A DNA stretch of 64,000 bases from Mycobacterium sp. ST-F2 (GTDB lineage Bacteria > Actinomycetota > Actinomycetes > Mycobacteriales > Mycobacteriaceae): assembly GCF_001905655.1 (NCBI RefSeq), contig NZ_JMHT01000023.1:52565-116564 (forward strand), in the 5' to 3' direction. The notes under the pieces were generated by a model. That model did no database searches, was not told the DNA's origin, and worked only from the letters and a program-made list of their open reading frames with translations. This document shows positions 26,825-35,635 of this stretch, in pieces; positions within the stretch are counted from its first letter, which is position 1; each line of letters begins with the position of its first letter. The translations under genes were made by a program, and so were the position numbers.

Positions 26825-27976
26825 TCAGGCTGAGTAGAGCAGTGCCAAGGGTCCGAACGTGACCAGACCGCCGACCAGAATCGCGATCAGCGTACTGGCC
26901 AGGTCGTGATCCTTCCGGATCACCCGGATCCCGGCGACCAGGCCCAGGATCACCAGCATCGACAGCATCAGCGCCACGATCTGGTTCCAGCGCCACAGCT
27001 GGTCGAAGGCGAAGAACATGCCTGCGCCGAACGCGACGGCCAGCAGGCTCTGCCCGACGACCCACGCGCCGCGCTTGAGGCCGGACCCGGACTTCTCGTC
27101 GTCCTCGTGGTCGGTCTCGTCGTGGTCGGCCTCGCGGTCGATGGCTTCGTGGTCGACGTCCTCGTCGTGGGCGTCGTGGACGGCGACCAGCTCTTCCCGA
27201 CGGGTGTCCGCGTCGGCGGCGAAGCCGCCGAACAGGGCGTCGTAGCGCTCGCTGCGGCCATTGCGTGACGGCTGACGCGTCGGCTCGGGAGCGGCCTCGG
27301 TCGCCACGGTGTCGTCGACGACGGGCACGGCGCCGGTGTCGAGCTTGGCGACGGGTTCGGCGTCGGTGAGCGAGAGCAGATCGTCGTCGATGTCCGCGTC
27401 GGCCGGCACGTCCTCGTCGACCGGGTCGGGGCTCATCTCCTCGGCGCCGCGGACCGGCTTGAACGACCAGCGGAAGGCGGGCTTGCGCGACGGCGCCACG
27501 AACTCCAGCGGGTCGGCCTCGGCGTCGCGACGGCGCAGGTGGTCCTCGTAGTCGTCGACCGCGGCATCGGCGGGCGCGGGCTCGACGATGTCGGTGTGCA
27601 GCATCTCGTCGTCGACGACGTAGTGGGCGCCGGTGTCGTCGGGCTCCATCTCGTCGGCCGCGGACGGGGTCTCGTCCTCGACGGCGACAGCCGCCTCCTC
27701 GACAGGGGCTTCCGGCTCCGGCTCGGCGACCGGCTCCGCCACGGACTCGGGCTCGGGCGCCGGCTCCGCCGGGGCCTCAGCCGGCTCTGCGTGCACCGTC
27801 TCCGGCCGGATGATCGGGATTTCGCCGGTCAGTTCGGCGACGGTCACCGCGTCGCTGTTCCCGCGCCGGCGGCGCCGGCGGCCACCGACGGGCGGCGCAC
27901 CGATGGTGCCGTTCTTGGCCAGCAGCTCGGCGACCGAGATCGGTCGCGTCGCCGAGAAGTCGTCTGAATCTGTCAT
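26825..27976 (-). CDS. Acidic, intrinsically disordered membrane protein (Rv0497-like)
   Basis: 383-residue protein. The first ~290 residues are low-complexity, dominated by Glu, Asp, Ala and Pro, with an Arg-rich patch ([12 protein letters not shown]) near 30-42 and a His/Asp/Glu-rich stretch (DEDVDHEAIDREADHDETDH) just before the membrane part. Three hydrophobic helices fill residues ~300-380. The ATGA overlap with the Ppx/GppA stop couples it to that gene. Function unknown; the His/Asp stretch could bind metal, which is a guess. Confidence 0.82.
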   Translation of the reverse strand: MTDSDDFSATRPISVAELLAKNGTIGAPPVGGRRRRRRGNSDAVTVAELTGEIPIIRPETVHAEPAEAPAEPAPEPESVAEPVAEPEPEAPVEEAAVAVEDETPSAADEMEPDDTGAHYVVDDEMLHTDIVEPAPADAAVDDYEDHLRRRDAEADPLEFVAPSRKPAFRWSFKPVRGAEEMSPDPVDEDVPADADIDDDLLSLTDAEPVAKLDTGAVPVVDDTVATEAAPEPTRQPSRNGRSERYDALFGGFAADADTRREELVAVHDAHDEDVDHEAIDREADHDETDHEDDEKSGSGLKRGAWVVGQSLLAVAFGAGMFFAFDQLWRWNQIVALMLSMLVILGLVAGIRVIRKDHDLASTLIAILVGGLVTFGPLALLYSA

Positions 27977-28959
27977 CGTGTCTCGCCTTTGGCGGGAGCC
28001 AATCCCGCGAACGTTTCCACCAAGTCGGTTCCATCGGCTTCGCTGTCGAGTTTCCGCAGAATGACACCCTCCCGCAACGCCCACGGGCAGATGTCCACCG
28101 CGTCGAGCGACAGCGCTCGCATGGTCGCCTCGGCCACCAACGCACCGGCCACGATCTGTGGCGCGCGGTCGGCACTCACCCCTTCCAACTCGGCTCTGTC
28201 GGCCGTGGTCATCCTAGAGATGAAAGATATGAGCTGTCTGAGGCCGGCGGCGGTCAATGTGCGCTTCACGCGCGGTCCGGCGCCCGACGGCGCCGCACCG
28301 GTGAGCCGGGCCAGCGACCGGAAGGTCTTCGACGTAGCGACCGCGAGCTCCGGGGTACCGGCCGCGAGCACCTTGGCGGCCGAGGCGGAGATCTCGTTGT
28401 CCAGCCAGTCGCGCAGCACCGCCACGCGCCGGCGGCCGGGCGGATCCTCCTGCAGCCATTCGCGTGTCAAACGGCCCGCACCCAGCGGCATCGACAGTGC
28501 GACATCGGGTTCTTCGTCGATGCCGCCCGACAGCTCCAGCGAGCCGCCACCGATGTCGAGGTTGATGATGCGGCCCGCGCTCCAGCCGTACCAGCGGCGC
28601 ACCGCCAGGAAGGTGAGCCGCGATTCGTCGACCCCGGACAGGACCTGCAGCTGGACGCCGGTCTCGGCCCGCACCCGCGCCAGCACCGCCTCGGAGTTGG
28701 TCGCATCCCGGACCGCAGATGTGGCGAACGCCATAAACTCCGCACACCCCGAGCTGGTGGCGATCTTGGCGAACTCGTCGACGGTCGCGACGAGGCTGTC
28801 GGCGCCCTTGCGGGTCAATTTGCCGGTGTCATCGATCGCCTCGGCAAGGCGCAGTGAGGCCTTGGTCGAACTCATCGGGGTCGGGTGCCCGCCACGGCGC
28901 GCGTCGACCACCAATAGATGAACGGTGTTACTGCCCACGTCGAGGACGCCCAATCGCAC
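27973..28959 (-). CDS. ppx1: Ppx/GppA family exopolyphosphatase-like protein (Rv0496)
   Basis: 328-residue member of the ASKHA exopolyphosphatase / pppGpp phosphohydrolase family, hydrolysing polyphosphate or (p)ppGpp. The N-terminal phosphate loop is [17 protein letters not shown], with [14 protein letters not shown] as the second nucleotide/phosphate block. The GTG at 28957-28959 starts right at the first strand and has a TACCGT hexamer 7 bases before it. It is the first gene of a run continuing to proC. A PPK2 elsewhere in the window (54455) handles the same polymer. Confidence 0.9.
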   Translation of the reverse strand: MRLGVLDVGSNTVHLLVVDARRGGHPTPMSSTKASLRLAEAIDDTGKLTRKGADSLVATVDEFAKIATSSGCAEFMAFATSAVRDATNSEAVLARVRAETGVQLQVLSGVDESRLTFLAVRRWYGWSAGRIINLDIGGGSLELSGGIDEEPDVALSMPLGAGRLTREWLQEDPPGRRRVAVLRDWLDNEISASAAKVLAAGTPELAVATSKTFRSLARLTGAAPSGAGPRVKRTLTAAGLRQLISFISRMTTADRAELEGVSADRAPQIVAGALVAEATMRALSLDAVDICPWALREGVILRKLDSEADGTDLVETFAGLAPAKGETR

Positions 28960-28966
28960 GGAAACC

Positions 28967-28972
28967 ACGGTA
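28967..28972 (-). promoter_or_regulatory. -10 hexamer of leaderless promoter (Ppx/GppA gene)
   Basis: TACCGT on the minus strand, 7 bases before the GTG. Only 34 bp separate the two divergent genes here. Confidence 0.5.
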
Positions 28973-28979
28973 ACGGGTC

Positions 28980-28985
28980 TACGGT
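28980..28985 (+). promoter_or_regulatory. -10 hexamer of leaderless promoter (Rv0495c-like gene)
   Basis: TACGGT, 8 bases before the GTG at 28994; back to back with the hexamer at 28967-28972. Confidence 0.5.
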
Positions 28986-28993
28986 TGCGTGCT

Positions 28994-29806
28994 GTGACCG
29001 CATCGCAGATCAGTCCCGGCGAGCCTTCGAAGCCTGGTTCCCACGAGGTGGGACTGGACTTTGCCCGCGAGTGGGTGGAGTTCTTCGACCCCGACAATCC
29101 GGAGCATCTGATCGCCGCGGACATGACGTGGCTGCTGTCGAATTGGACCTGCGTCTTCGGGACGCCGGCGTGCCAGGGCACCGTCGAGGGCCGGCCCGAC
29201 GACGGCTGCTGCAGCCACGGCGCCTTCATGGCCGATGACGACGACGTCGCGCAGCTCGAGGAGTCGGTCAAGCTGCTGACCGACGAGGACTGGCAGTTCC
29301 GGGAGAAGGGCCTGGGCCGCAAGGGCTACCTCGAGATGGACGAGTACGACGACAAGCCCAACCTGCGGACCCGCAAGTACAAGGGCGCGTGCATCTTCCT
29401 GAACCGGCCGGGTTTCGCCGGCGGCATCGGCTGCGCCCTGCACAGCAAGGCCCTCAAGCTCGGCGTCGAGCCGCTGACCATGAAGCCCGAGGTCTGCTGG
29501 CAGCTGCCGATCCGCCGCACGCAGGACTGGGTGACGCGGCCGGACGGCACCGAGATCCTGCGGACCGTCGTCACCGAATACGACCGGCGCGGCTGGGGCG
29601 AGGGCGGCCACGACCTGGTCTGGTACTGCACCGGCGACCCGGCCGCGCACGTCGGCGCCCGGCCCGTGTGGGAGTCCTACGGGCCCGAGCTGACCGAACT
29701 GCTCGGCGCGAAGGTGTACGCCGAGCTGGCCGCGCTGTGCAAGCGCCGGGCCGGGCTGGGGCTCATCGCCGTCCACCCGGCAACGACGGCTGCCGAGAAG
29801 AAGTAA
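28994..29806 (+). CDS. Conserved cysteine-containing protein of unknown function (Rv0495c-like)
   Basis: 270-residue soluble protein conserved across actinobacteria. Cysteines fall in patches, [34 protein letters not shown] and PEVCWQLP, a pattern suited to binding metal or an Fe-S cluster, although no known family motif fits. The GTG at 28994 is chosen for the leaderless-type hexamer just upstream; a longer frame would overlap the divergent Ppx/GppA gene. It is convergent with regX3, with 11 bp between stops. Confidence 0.8.
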   Translation: MTASQISPGEPSKPGSHEVGLDFAREWVEFFDPDNPEHLIAADMTWLLSNWTCVFGTPACQGTVEGRPDDGCCSHGAFMADDDDVAQLEESVKLLTDEDWQFREKGLGRKGYLEMDEYDDKPNLRTRKYKGACIFLNRPGFAGGIGCALHSKALKLGVEPLTMKPEVCWQLPIRRTQDWVTRPDGTEILRTVVTEYDRRGWGEGGHDLVWYCTGDPAAHVGARPVWESYGPELTELLGAKVYAELAALCKRRAGLGLIAVHPATTAAEKK

Positions 29807-29817
29807 CCGGAGGGGAA

Positions 29818-30504
29818 CTAGCCCTCGAGCTTGTAGCCCAGCCCGCGGACGGTGACGAGGTGCACCGGGTTGGCCGGGTCGGCCTCGATCTTGGAGCGCA
29901 GCCGCTTCACGTGGACGTCGAGGGTCTTGGTGTCACCGACGTAGTCGGCACCCCAGACCCGGTCGATCAACTGGCCACGCGTCAGCACCCGCCCGCTGTT
30001 GCGCATCAGGTATTCGAGCAGGTCGAACTCCTTGAGCGGCAGCGTGATGGCGTCGCCGTTGACGGACACGATGTGCCGCTCGACGTCCATGCGGACCGGA
30101 CCGGCCTCCAGCACCCCGTCGGCGCCGACGGCGTCGTCGGCCTCGCCACCGCGGCGCAGCACGGCGCGGATGCGGGCGATGAGCTCGCGGGCCGAGTACG
30201 GCTTGGTGACGTAGTCGTCGGCGCCGAGTTCCAGGCCGACGACCTTGTCGATCTCGCTGTCCCGCGCGGTCACCATGATGACCGGCACGCCCGACCGCGA
30301 GCGCAACTGCTTACAGACGTCGGTGCCGCTCATCCCGGGCAGCATCAGGTCCAGGAGCACGATGTCGGCGCCGGCCCGGTCGAACTCGGCCAACGCCGAC
30401 GGACCATCGGTCACGACGGTGGCTTCGAAACCCTCCTTGCGCAACAGGAACGCCAAGGGATCGGCCAGGGACTCCTCGTCCTCCACGATCAGCACACTGG
30501 TCAT
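29818..30504 (-). CDS. regX3: Response regulator RegX3 (OmpR/PhoB family)
   Basis: 228-residue response regulator controlling the phosphate-starvation response and other genes. The receiver domain has acidic residues EDEE at 8-11, phospho-acceptor Asp52 ([12 protein letters not shown]) and Lys101 in YVTKPYSA. The winged helix DNA-binding domain covers residues ~130-228, ending in [12 protein letters not shown]. The ATG at 30502-30504 overlaps the senX3 stop by 4 bases. In M. tuberculosis, as recalled, repeat units separate the two genes; here they are absent and the pair is tightly coupled. Confidence 0.97.
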   Translation of the reverse strand: MTSVLIVEDEESLADPLAFLLRKEGFEATVVTDGPSALAEFDRAGADIVLLDLMLPGMSGTDVCKQLRSRSGVPVIMVTARDSEIDKVVGLELGADDYVTKPYSARELIARIRAVLRRGGEADDAVGADGVLEAGPVRMDVERHIVSVNGDAITLPLKEFDLLEYLMRNSGRVLTRGQLIDRVWGADYVGDTKTLDVHVKRLRSKIEADPANPVHLVTVRGLGYKLEG

Positions 30505-31718
30505 TGGTTCGGTCGCCCTCCTTGTGATGGCAATGAGTGGTCGTCTCCCTCGTCGACATCCACGTCGTCCGAGTCGAGATAGGCCGGAATCGACAACGTG
30601 AACGTCGATCCGGTTCCCGGCTGACTCCACAGCCGGATGGTTCCGTTGTGGTTGGCCGCAACGTGTTTGACGATGGCCAACCCCAGCCCGGTGCCGCCGG
30701 TGGCCCGGGACCGCGCCTTGTCGACACGGAAGAATCGTTCGAAAACCCGTTCCTGGTCGGCTTTTTCGATACCGATGCCGCGGTCGGTCACCGCGATCTC
30801 GATGTTGTCGTCGTAGCGGCGCCGACTGATCGACACCTGGGAACCCTTGGGCGAGTAGGAGATTGCGTTGGACACCAGGTTCGCGAGCGCCGTCGCCAGC
30901 AGCGTCTCGCTGCCCAGCACTTGGTAGCCCCGGGGCGCGTCCGTCGTGATCGCGATGTCGGCGTTGTCGGCGGCCACCTTGTGCCGGGAAACCACCTCGG
31001 CGACAACGGAATCCACGTCCACCGCATCGAGGTGCGGCAGTGGCTCGGCGCCCTGCAGCCGGGACAGTTCGATCAGTTCACCGACCATGTTGGCCAGCCG
31101 GTTCGATTCGGTGACGATCTTCTCGGCGAACCGGTTGACCATGTCCTGGTCCTCGGACGACGCCAGCAGCGCCTCGGCCAGCAGCCCCATGGCGCCGACC
31201 GGCGTCTTGAGCTCATGGCTGACGTTGGCGACGAAGTCGCGGCGGCTGGCCTCCATGCGGGCCTGTTCGGACTGGTCGTTGACGTAGACCACCGCGAAGC
31301 GGCCGTCCTCCTCCGTCAGCTGACGCGCCAGGCCCCGCACCGCCAGCCGGGAGCGGCCCGGGGTGGCGCGTTTGGCCGGCGACAGGTCGAACTCAACGTC
31401 CTCGCCGGTGGCCAGCGTGCGCTGCGCGGCCTCCCAGGCCCGGTCGTCGAGCAGCCGGTCGCGCACCAGGCCGAGGTCACGGGCCAGGGAGTTGGTGTAG
31501 ACGACGTCACGGTAGGTGTCGACGACCGCCATCCCCAGCGGGGACATGGACACGATGTGCGCGAACATCTCCGACACCGTCAGGCCGGACTGCTCGGCAG
31601 TGCGGCGCTCGCGGCGCTCGTTCAGCCGCGGCACCCAGCGCATGCCGATCGCGATGCCCAGAGCCAACGCGAGCAGCGCCGTGGCGGCCACCAGAGGCAG
31701 CGCGTACGACAAGCTCAC
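30501..31718 (-). CDS. senX3: Sensor histidine kinase SenX3
   Basis: 405-residue membrane kinase partner of RegX3. One or two N-terminal hydrophobic helices are followed by a PAS-like domain (residues ~45-150), the dimerisation helix with phospho-acceptor His168 in [18 protein letters not shown], and an ATPase domain with [29 protein letters not shown] and [13 protein letters not shown]. An acidic tail follows. The GTG at 31716-31718 is my start; a TTG two codons upstream is possible. PHO-box-like repeats upstream suggest autoregulation. Confidence 0.95.
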   Translation of the reverse strand: MSLSYALPLVAATALLALALGIAIGMRWVPRLNERRERRTAEQSGLTVSEMFAHIVSMSPLGMAVVDTYRDVVYTNSLARDLGLVRDRLLDDRAWEAAQRTLATGEDVEFDLSPAKRATPGRSRLAVRGLARQLTEEDGRFAVVYVNDQSEQARMEASRRDFVANVSHELKTPVGAMGLLAEALLASSEDQDMVNRFAEKIVTESNRLANMVGELIELSRLQGAEPLPHLDAVDVDSVVAEVVSRHKVAADNADIAITTDAPRGYQVLGSETLLATALANLVSNAISYSPKGSQVSISRRRYDDNIEIAVTDRGIGIEKADQERVFERFFRVDKARSRATGGTGLGLAIVKHVAANHNGTIRLWSQPGTGSTFTLSIPAYLDSDDVDVDEGDDHSLPSQGGRPNQ

Positions 31719-31800
31719 GGGCAAATCGTACGCATCAGGTGAACGTCATCCCAGCAGCGAGCGGCCAGATCGGTACAAGTCACACGTACAAATCCAGGTG

Positions 31801-31840
31801 TTTCACTGGTGTTAACCGCAGTTCACCGGCTGTTCGCGAC
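31801..31840 (-). promoter_or_regulatory. PHO-box-like tandem repeats upstream of senX3-regX3
   Basis: Four degenerate GTTcACC-type heptamers at 10-11 bp steps on the plus strand: TTTCACT (31801), GTTAACC (31811), GTTCACC (31821) and GTTCGCG (31832). A further GGTGAAC lies at 31739-31745 in the opposite sense. Actinobacterial PhoP sites, and reported RegX3 sites, use repeats of this kind, so autoregulation by RegX3 is likely. The array also abuts the gpm1 stop codon. Confidence 0.6.
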
Positions 31841-31841
31841 G

Positions 31842-32585
31842 TCAGTGCTGTTTGGCGCCCTGCGCGGCGACAGCGGCGGCACCCGCGGCCGCGGCCTCGG
31901 GGTCCAGGTACTCGCCGCCGGGCACCGTCGGCTTCAGATTTTCGTCCAGTTCGTAGCGCAGCGGGATGCCCGTCGGGATGTTCAGGCCGGTGATCTCGTC
32001 GTCGGACATGCCGTCCAGGTACTTCACCAGCGCCCGCAGCGAGTTGCCGTGCGCGGCGATCAGCACGGTCTTGCCGGCTTTGAGGTCGGCCGCGATGGTC
32101 TGCTCGAAGTACGGCACGAACCGCTTGACGACGTCGGCGAGGCATTCGGTCAGCGGCGCGTCGATGCCGGCGTACCGCGGGTCGCCGTCCTGGCTGTAGG
32201 TGCTGCCCTTCTCGATCGGGGGCGGCGGGGTGTCGTAGCTGCGGCGCCACGACATGAACTGGTCCTGGCCGTACTTGGCCAGGGTCTCGGCCTTGTCGAG
32301 GCCCTGCAGCGCGCCGTAGTGCCGCTCGTTGAGGCGCCAGTCGCGGTGCACGGGAATCCAGTGCCGGTCGGCGGCGTCCAGCGCCAGGTTGGCGGTGGTG
32401 ATCGCCCGGCGCAGCAGCGACGTGTAGAGCACGTCCGGCAGCACACCCTGCTCGACCAGCAGCTTTCCGCCGCGAACGGCTTCGGCCCGGCCCTTGTCGG
32501 TGAGGTCGACGTCGACCCAACCGGTGAACAGGTTCTTCTCGTTCCACTGGCTCTCGCCGTGACGCAGCAGGATCAAGGTCGGCAT
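31842..32585 (-). CDS. gpm1: 2,3-bisphosphoglycerate-dependent phosphoglycerate mutase
   Basis: Glycolytic enzyme interconverting 3- and 2-phosphoglycerate; 247 residues with the full GpmA pattern. [18 protein letters not shown] (phospho-accepting His9), [26 protein letters not shown] and [16 protein letters not shown] are all present. The Ala-rich tail is a variable feature. It lies directly upstream of senX3, the usual mycobacterial order, with 123 bp between them carrying the PHO-box-like repeats. Confidence 0.97.
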   Translation of the reverse strand: MPTLILLRHGESQWNEKNLFTGWVDVDLTDKGRAEAVRGGKLLVEQGVLPDVLYTSLLRRAITTANLALDAADRHWIPVHRDWRLNERHYGALQGLDKAETLAKYGQDQFMSWRRSYDTPPPPIEKGSTYSQDGDPRYAGIDAPLTECLADVVKRFVPYFEQTIAADLKAGKTVLIAAHGNSLRALVKYLDGMSDDEITGLNIPTGIPLRYELDENLKPTVPGGEYLDPEAAAAGAAAVAAQGAKQH

Positions 32586-32637
32586 CGGCTGATCTTCTCA
32601 CGTGCGGGTTTTTGGCTCTCGCCGCACCTCGTTGCTC

Positions 32638-32700
32638 GTCGAGATTGACGTTATGGCTGGTTTTCGGGCCCGCGAGCCACCATTACGTCAAACTCGGCGA
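32638..32700. repeat. Palindromic repeat flanking the DUF559 gene, copy A
   Basis: 63-bp element: left arm CGAGATTGACGTTATGG, right arm pairing as CCATTACGTCAAACTCGG (two mismatches). It is in direct orientation with copy B at 33600-33661; the first 25 bases are identical in both copies. It lies 8 bp after the DUF559 stop. Confidence 0.8.
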
Positions 32701-32708
32701 CTCGCGAC

Positions 32709-33557
32709 CTAAAGCCGGCCCGACCACCCGCGTTCCAACAGTGCCCGACGGACATCGCGCACTATCGCGCCGCCGTTGTCTTCCTTGATCACGTGGGTGA
32801 CGTGCCATTTCATCCGCTGCAACTCTCGGTTGACCCAGACATCCATCGCGTATTGACGTCGCTCCGTGAGGTGTTGCTGGCCGTCGTACTCGGCGCCCAC
32901 CTTGAACTCTTCCCAGACCATGTCGATGCGTCGCACGTACTGCCCGAACTCGTTGTAGACCACGTATTGCGTTGTAGGCCTTGGCAAGCCAGCATCGGTG
33001 AACAGCAACCGCAGGCGAGATTCTGGCGGGGACTCAGCGCCACCGTCAACCAGCGGCAGCGCCTTGCGCAGTGCAACCAACCCGCGTGCTCCGCGATGAC
33101 GCTTCGCAAGTAGAAACACCTCATCCAGCTCAAACGGCGCCGCATTCATCAAGGCATCGAGCCTCGCCACCCCGTCATCTCGGGACAGGTTTCGCGCAAG
33201 GTCGAATGCGGTCCGGGAACGCGTTGTCACGCGGATGCCGTTGATCGTGGTCACCTCGTCATCAGGCAGGACGTCACGACGGATGACGAGGCCGTCCTGA
33301 CGACGGCAAGCGCCGAAGACATCGATCGGGATGTCGTCGTCGACCCATTTGGCGCGATACAGCGCGGACGCCGCAACCCCGCCGATGACACCGTTCGGCA
33401 CGGCGAGTGCAGCGCCGCGAATACGATCCCGCAGGGCCACATCGTGACCGCGCGGCAAGTAGACGCCACGAAGAATCGGCTGGTAGCGGCTGCGTAACCG
33501 CGCCCGGGTGAGATGACCAGATTCGAGAGCGTCGCTGCCCTTGAATGGAGTTCGCAT
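32709..33557 (-). CDS. DUF559 (Vsr-like endonuclease fold) protein with AbiEi-type N-terminal region
   Basis: 282-residue protein. The N-terminal ~90 residues (LTRARLRSRYQPILRGVYLP onward) resemble the winged-helix start of type IV AbiEi-like antitoxins. Residues ~185-280 form a DUF559 domain, with ESRLRLLF, DMVWEEFKVGAEYDGQQH and a C-terminal helix, suggesting a PD-(D/E)xK/Vsr-type nuclease fold. No toxin gene is beside it. As remembered, M. tuberculosis has an unrelated transporter gene in this place, so it is accessory, and two copies of a palindromic repeat bracket it. Confidence 0.8.
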   Translation of the reverse strand: MRTPFKGSDALESGHLTRARLRSRYQPILRGVYLPRGHDVALRDRIRGAALAVPNGVIGGVAASALYRAKWVDDDIPIDVFGACRRQDGLVIRRDVLPDDEVTTINGIRVTTRSRTAFDLARNLSRDDGVARLDALMNAAPFELDEVFLLAKRHRGARGLVALRKALPLVDGGAESPPESRLRLLFTDAGLPRPTTQYVVYNEFGQYVRRIDMVWEEFKVGAEYDGQQHLTERRQYAMDVWVNRELQRMKWHVTHVIKEDNGGAIVRDVRRALLERGWSGRL

Positions 33558-33599
33558 GCCTGTTTAGACGTGTACGGACACCAATGGGCTCCAAGCCCC

Positions 33600-33661
33600 G
33601 TCGAGATTGACGTTATGGCTGGTTGCAGCGGCCACAAACGACCATTACGTCAATCTCGGCG
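33600..33661. repeat. Palindromic repeat flanking the DUF559 gene, copy B
   Basis: 62-bp element with arms CGAGATTGACGTTATGG and CCATTACGTCAATCTCGG, pairing at all but one position. Same orientation as copy A at 32638-32700. It lies 12 bp after the stop of the YbjN-like gene and 42 bp before the DUF559 start. Confidence 0.8.
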
Positions 33662-33673
33662 CAGAAAGTCGGG

Positions 33674-34180
33674 CTACTCAGGCCGCAGGTGCTCGAACGC
33701 CTTGAGGTTCTTCAGCGACTCCCCGCGGGACAGCCGCCACTTCCACTCTTTCTCGATCGACGAGCGGAAGCCCAGTTCGAGCAGCGTGTTGAAGTCGAAG
33801 TCGACGGCCTCGATCACCTGGCCCATCAGGCGGTCGATCTCGTCGGGGGTCACCGCGTGCAGCGCCATGCGGCCGACGAGGTAGATGTCGCCGATGTTGT
33901 CCAGCGTGTAGGCCATGCCGTACAGCCGCCGGTTGCGGCGCAGCAGGTACTTGTAGACGCCCTCGAAGTTCTCGTCGGGCTTGCGGCAGACGAACGCCTC
34001 CAGCCGCACGCCGTGCTCACCGACGCTGAGCAGCGTGTTGGTGGTCAGCCGGCGCTCGCCGGGTAGCGCGACGACGATGCCGGCCCGGCCGCCCGCTCCC
34101 CCGTCGTGGTGGGAGAAGTCGAGCTCGTGCGTGCGCAGGGTGTCTTCGATCAACTGGGTGACTGTCGCCGAGCTCGTCAT
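33674..34180 (-). CDS. YbjN domain-containing protein (Rv0487-like)
   Basis: 168-residue soluble protein with the YbjN (type III secretion chaperone-like) fold, including [25 protein letters not shown] and [28 protein letters not shown] (partial). It is probably a protein-binding or chaperone-like factor. It follows mshA with an ATGA overlap at 34177-34180, a linkage that is constant in mycobacteria and suggests a role connected with mycothiol synthesis; this is inference only. Confidence 0.85.
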   Translation of the reverse strand: MTSSATVTQLIEDTLRTHELDFSHHDGGAGGRAGIVVALPGERRLTTNTLLSVGEHGVRLEAFVCRKPDENFEGVYKYLLRRNRRLYGMAYTLDNIGDIYLVGRMALHAVTPDEIDRLMGQVIEAVDFDFNTLLELGFRSSIEKEWKWRLSRGESLKNLKAFEHLRPE

Positions 34181-35463
34181 GCACGCACCCCCCGGCGGAT
34201 CAGGAACCGGCGGCTGCGGCGTGCCGCGGCGTCACGCCGGGGACGACGGCCGCGGTAGTCGGCGATCGCCCGCGTGTAGCCGGCCAGCAGGGCGTCCACG
34301 GTGTGTGCCCACGAGAAGGTGGCGGCGTGCTGCAATGCGCCCTCGGCCAACGACTCCGGCCCCAATTCCAGCGTCCGGCCAATGGCATTGGCCCAGTCGA
34401 CCGGATCGTGGCCTTGCACCAGAACCCCGCTCACGCCGTCGCGCACCGCGACGGGCAGCCCGCCCACCGCGGCGGCCACCACCGGCGTCCCGCAGGCCTG
34501 CGCCTCGACGGCAACCAGTCCGAACGACTCCGAATAGCTCGGTACCGCAACGAGATCCGCGGCACGGTAGACGTTCACCAGCTGGTCACGGGACTGCGGC
34601 GGCAAGAATGTCACACGGTCGGTGATACCCAGCTCGTCGGCGAGGGAAACCAGCCCGTCGGGCACGGCCAGGCCACTGCCCGACGGACCGCCGGCGACCA
34701 CGACGCGCACGTCGGGCAGCTTGGCCGCCGCGCGCAACAGCACGTCGGGGGCCTTCAGCGGCTGGATGCGGCCGACGAAGGCGACCACCTGCTCATCGAG
34801 CGAAAGACCCAGTGCCGCACGGGCTTCGGCCTTGTCACCCGGCGTGAAGGTCTTCAGGTCGACGCCCGGGTAGGCCACGTCGATGCGGGCCGGGTCCGCG
34901 TGGTGCAGCGAAACCAGTTGCTGCGCTTCGTCTTCGGTGTTGACGATGAGCCGGTCGGCGGCGTCGACCACCTGCTGCTCACCGACGGCGCGCAGCGCGG
35001 GCTCCGGCGTATCGCCCTCTGCCAGCGACAGGTTCTTCACCGCGGCCCAGGTGTGCGCCGTGTGCACCAGGGGCACCGCCCACCGGTCCGAGGCCAGCCA
35101 GCCCACCTGTCCGGACAGCCAGTAGTGCGAGTGCACGATGTCGTAGTAGCCCGGCTCGTGGTTGGCCTCGACGCGCAGGACACCCGCGGTGAAGGCGCAC
35201 AGCTGCGTCGGCAGGTCGTACTTGTCGAGGCCCTCGAACGGGCCGGCGACGATGTTGCGCACGAGGACGCCGGGGGCCACCCGAACCACCGGGGCGTCGG
35301 TCGACGACGTGGCGCGGGTGAAGATTTCCACCTCGACGCCGCGGCGGGCCAACTCGAGTGCACTCTGCAGGACGTAGACGTTCATACCGCCGGCATCGCC
35401 GGTGCCCGGTTGGGCCAGCGGCGAGGTATGGACCGACAGGACGGCGACACGCACGCCCTCCAT
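34177..35463 (-). CDS. mshA: D-inositol-3-phosphate glycosyltransferase (mycothiol synthesis)
   Basis: GT4 enzyme that joins UDP-GlcNAc to 1L-myo-inositol-1-phosphate, the first step of mycothiol synthesis; 428 residues from the ATG at 35461-35463. Family marks are [20 protein letters not shown] near the N-terminus, [26 protein letters not shown] and [20 protein letters not shown] (E-x7-E motif). The ATG used has a GTAAGG sequence next to it; an ATG 17 codons upstream has no ribosome site. The enzyme marks the host as a mycothiol-producing actinomycete. Confidence 0.96.
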   Translation of the reverse strand: MEGVRVAVLSVHTSPLAQPGTGDAGGMNVYVLQSALELARRGVEVEIFTRATSSTDAPVVRVAPGVLVRNIVAGPFEGLDKYDLPTQLCAFTAGVLRVEANHEPGYYDIVHSHYWLSGQVGWLASDRWAVPLVHTAHTWAAVKNLSLAEGDTPEPALRAVGEQQVVDAADRLIVNTEDEAQQLVSLHHADPARIDVAYPGVDLKTFTPGDKAEARAALGLSLDEQVVAFVGRIQPLKAPDVLLRAAAKLPDVRVVVAGGPSGSGLAVPDGLVSLADELGITDRVTFLPPQSRDQLVNVYRAADLVAVPSYSESFGLVAVEAQACGTPVVAAAVGGLPVAVRDGVSGVLVQGHDPVDWANAIGRTLELGPESLAEGALQHAATFSWAHTVDALLAGYTRAIADYRGRRPRRDAAARRSRRFLIRRGVRA

Positions 35464-35531
35464 CCTTACACCGTCGCGTGGACTGCCCTTCGTCCGGTGG
35501 TCCGAGCTGGGCATTTTGGGGACGTTCGAGG

Positions 35532-35632
35532 CCCGCGAGCGGCCGCGGAATGCACGGCTGACACGGCGTGTCGGCGCACAGACACGGCCGCTCGCGGGAG
35601 GTGGTGGCCCCGGGGCCGCTCGCGGGAGGTGG
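35532..35632. repeat. Dispersed intergenic palindromic repeat, copy 3 with extra half-unit
   Basis: 67-bp unit (35532-35598) bounded by CCCGCGAGCGGCCGC and GGCCGCTCGCGGG, closely matching copy 2. The right end, GGCCGCTCGCGGGAGGTGG, is then repeated directly at 35614-35632. The element stops 3 bp before the stop codon of the GMC oxidoreductase gene. Confidence 0.75.
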
Positions 35633-35635
35633 GGG

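Noticed and set aside
27020..27640. Dense GTCGTC/TCGTCG repeats suggesting a tandem-repeat locus
   Set aside because: They encode the Asp/Glu-rich disordered part of the membrane protein at 26825-27976 and are explained by codon use.
32709..33557. Complete type IV toxin-antitoxin system at the AbiEi-like gene
   Set aside because: No AbiEii-type nucleotidyltransferase toxin gene is adjacent; only the N-terminal region resembles AbiEi.
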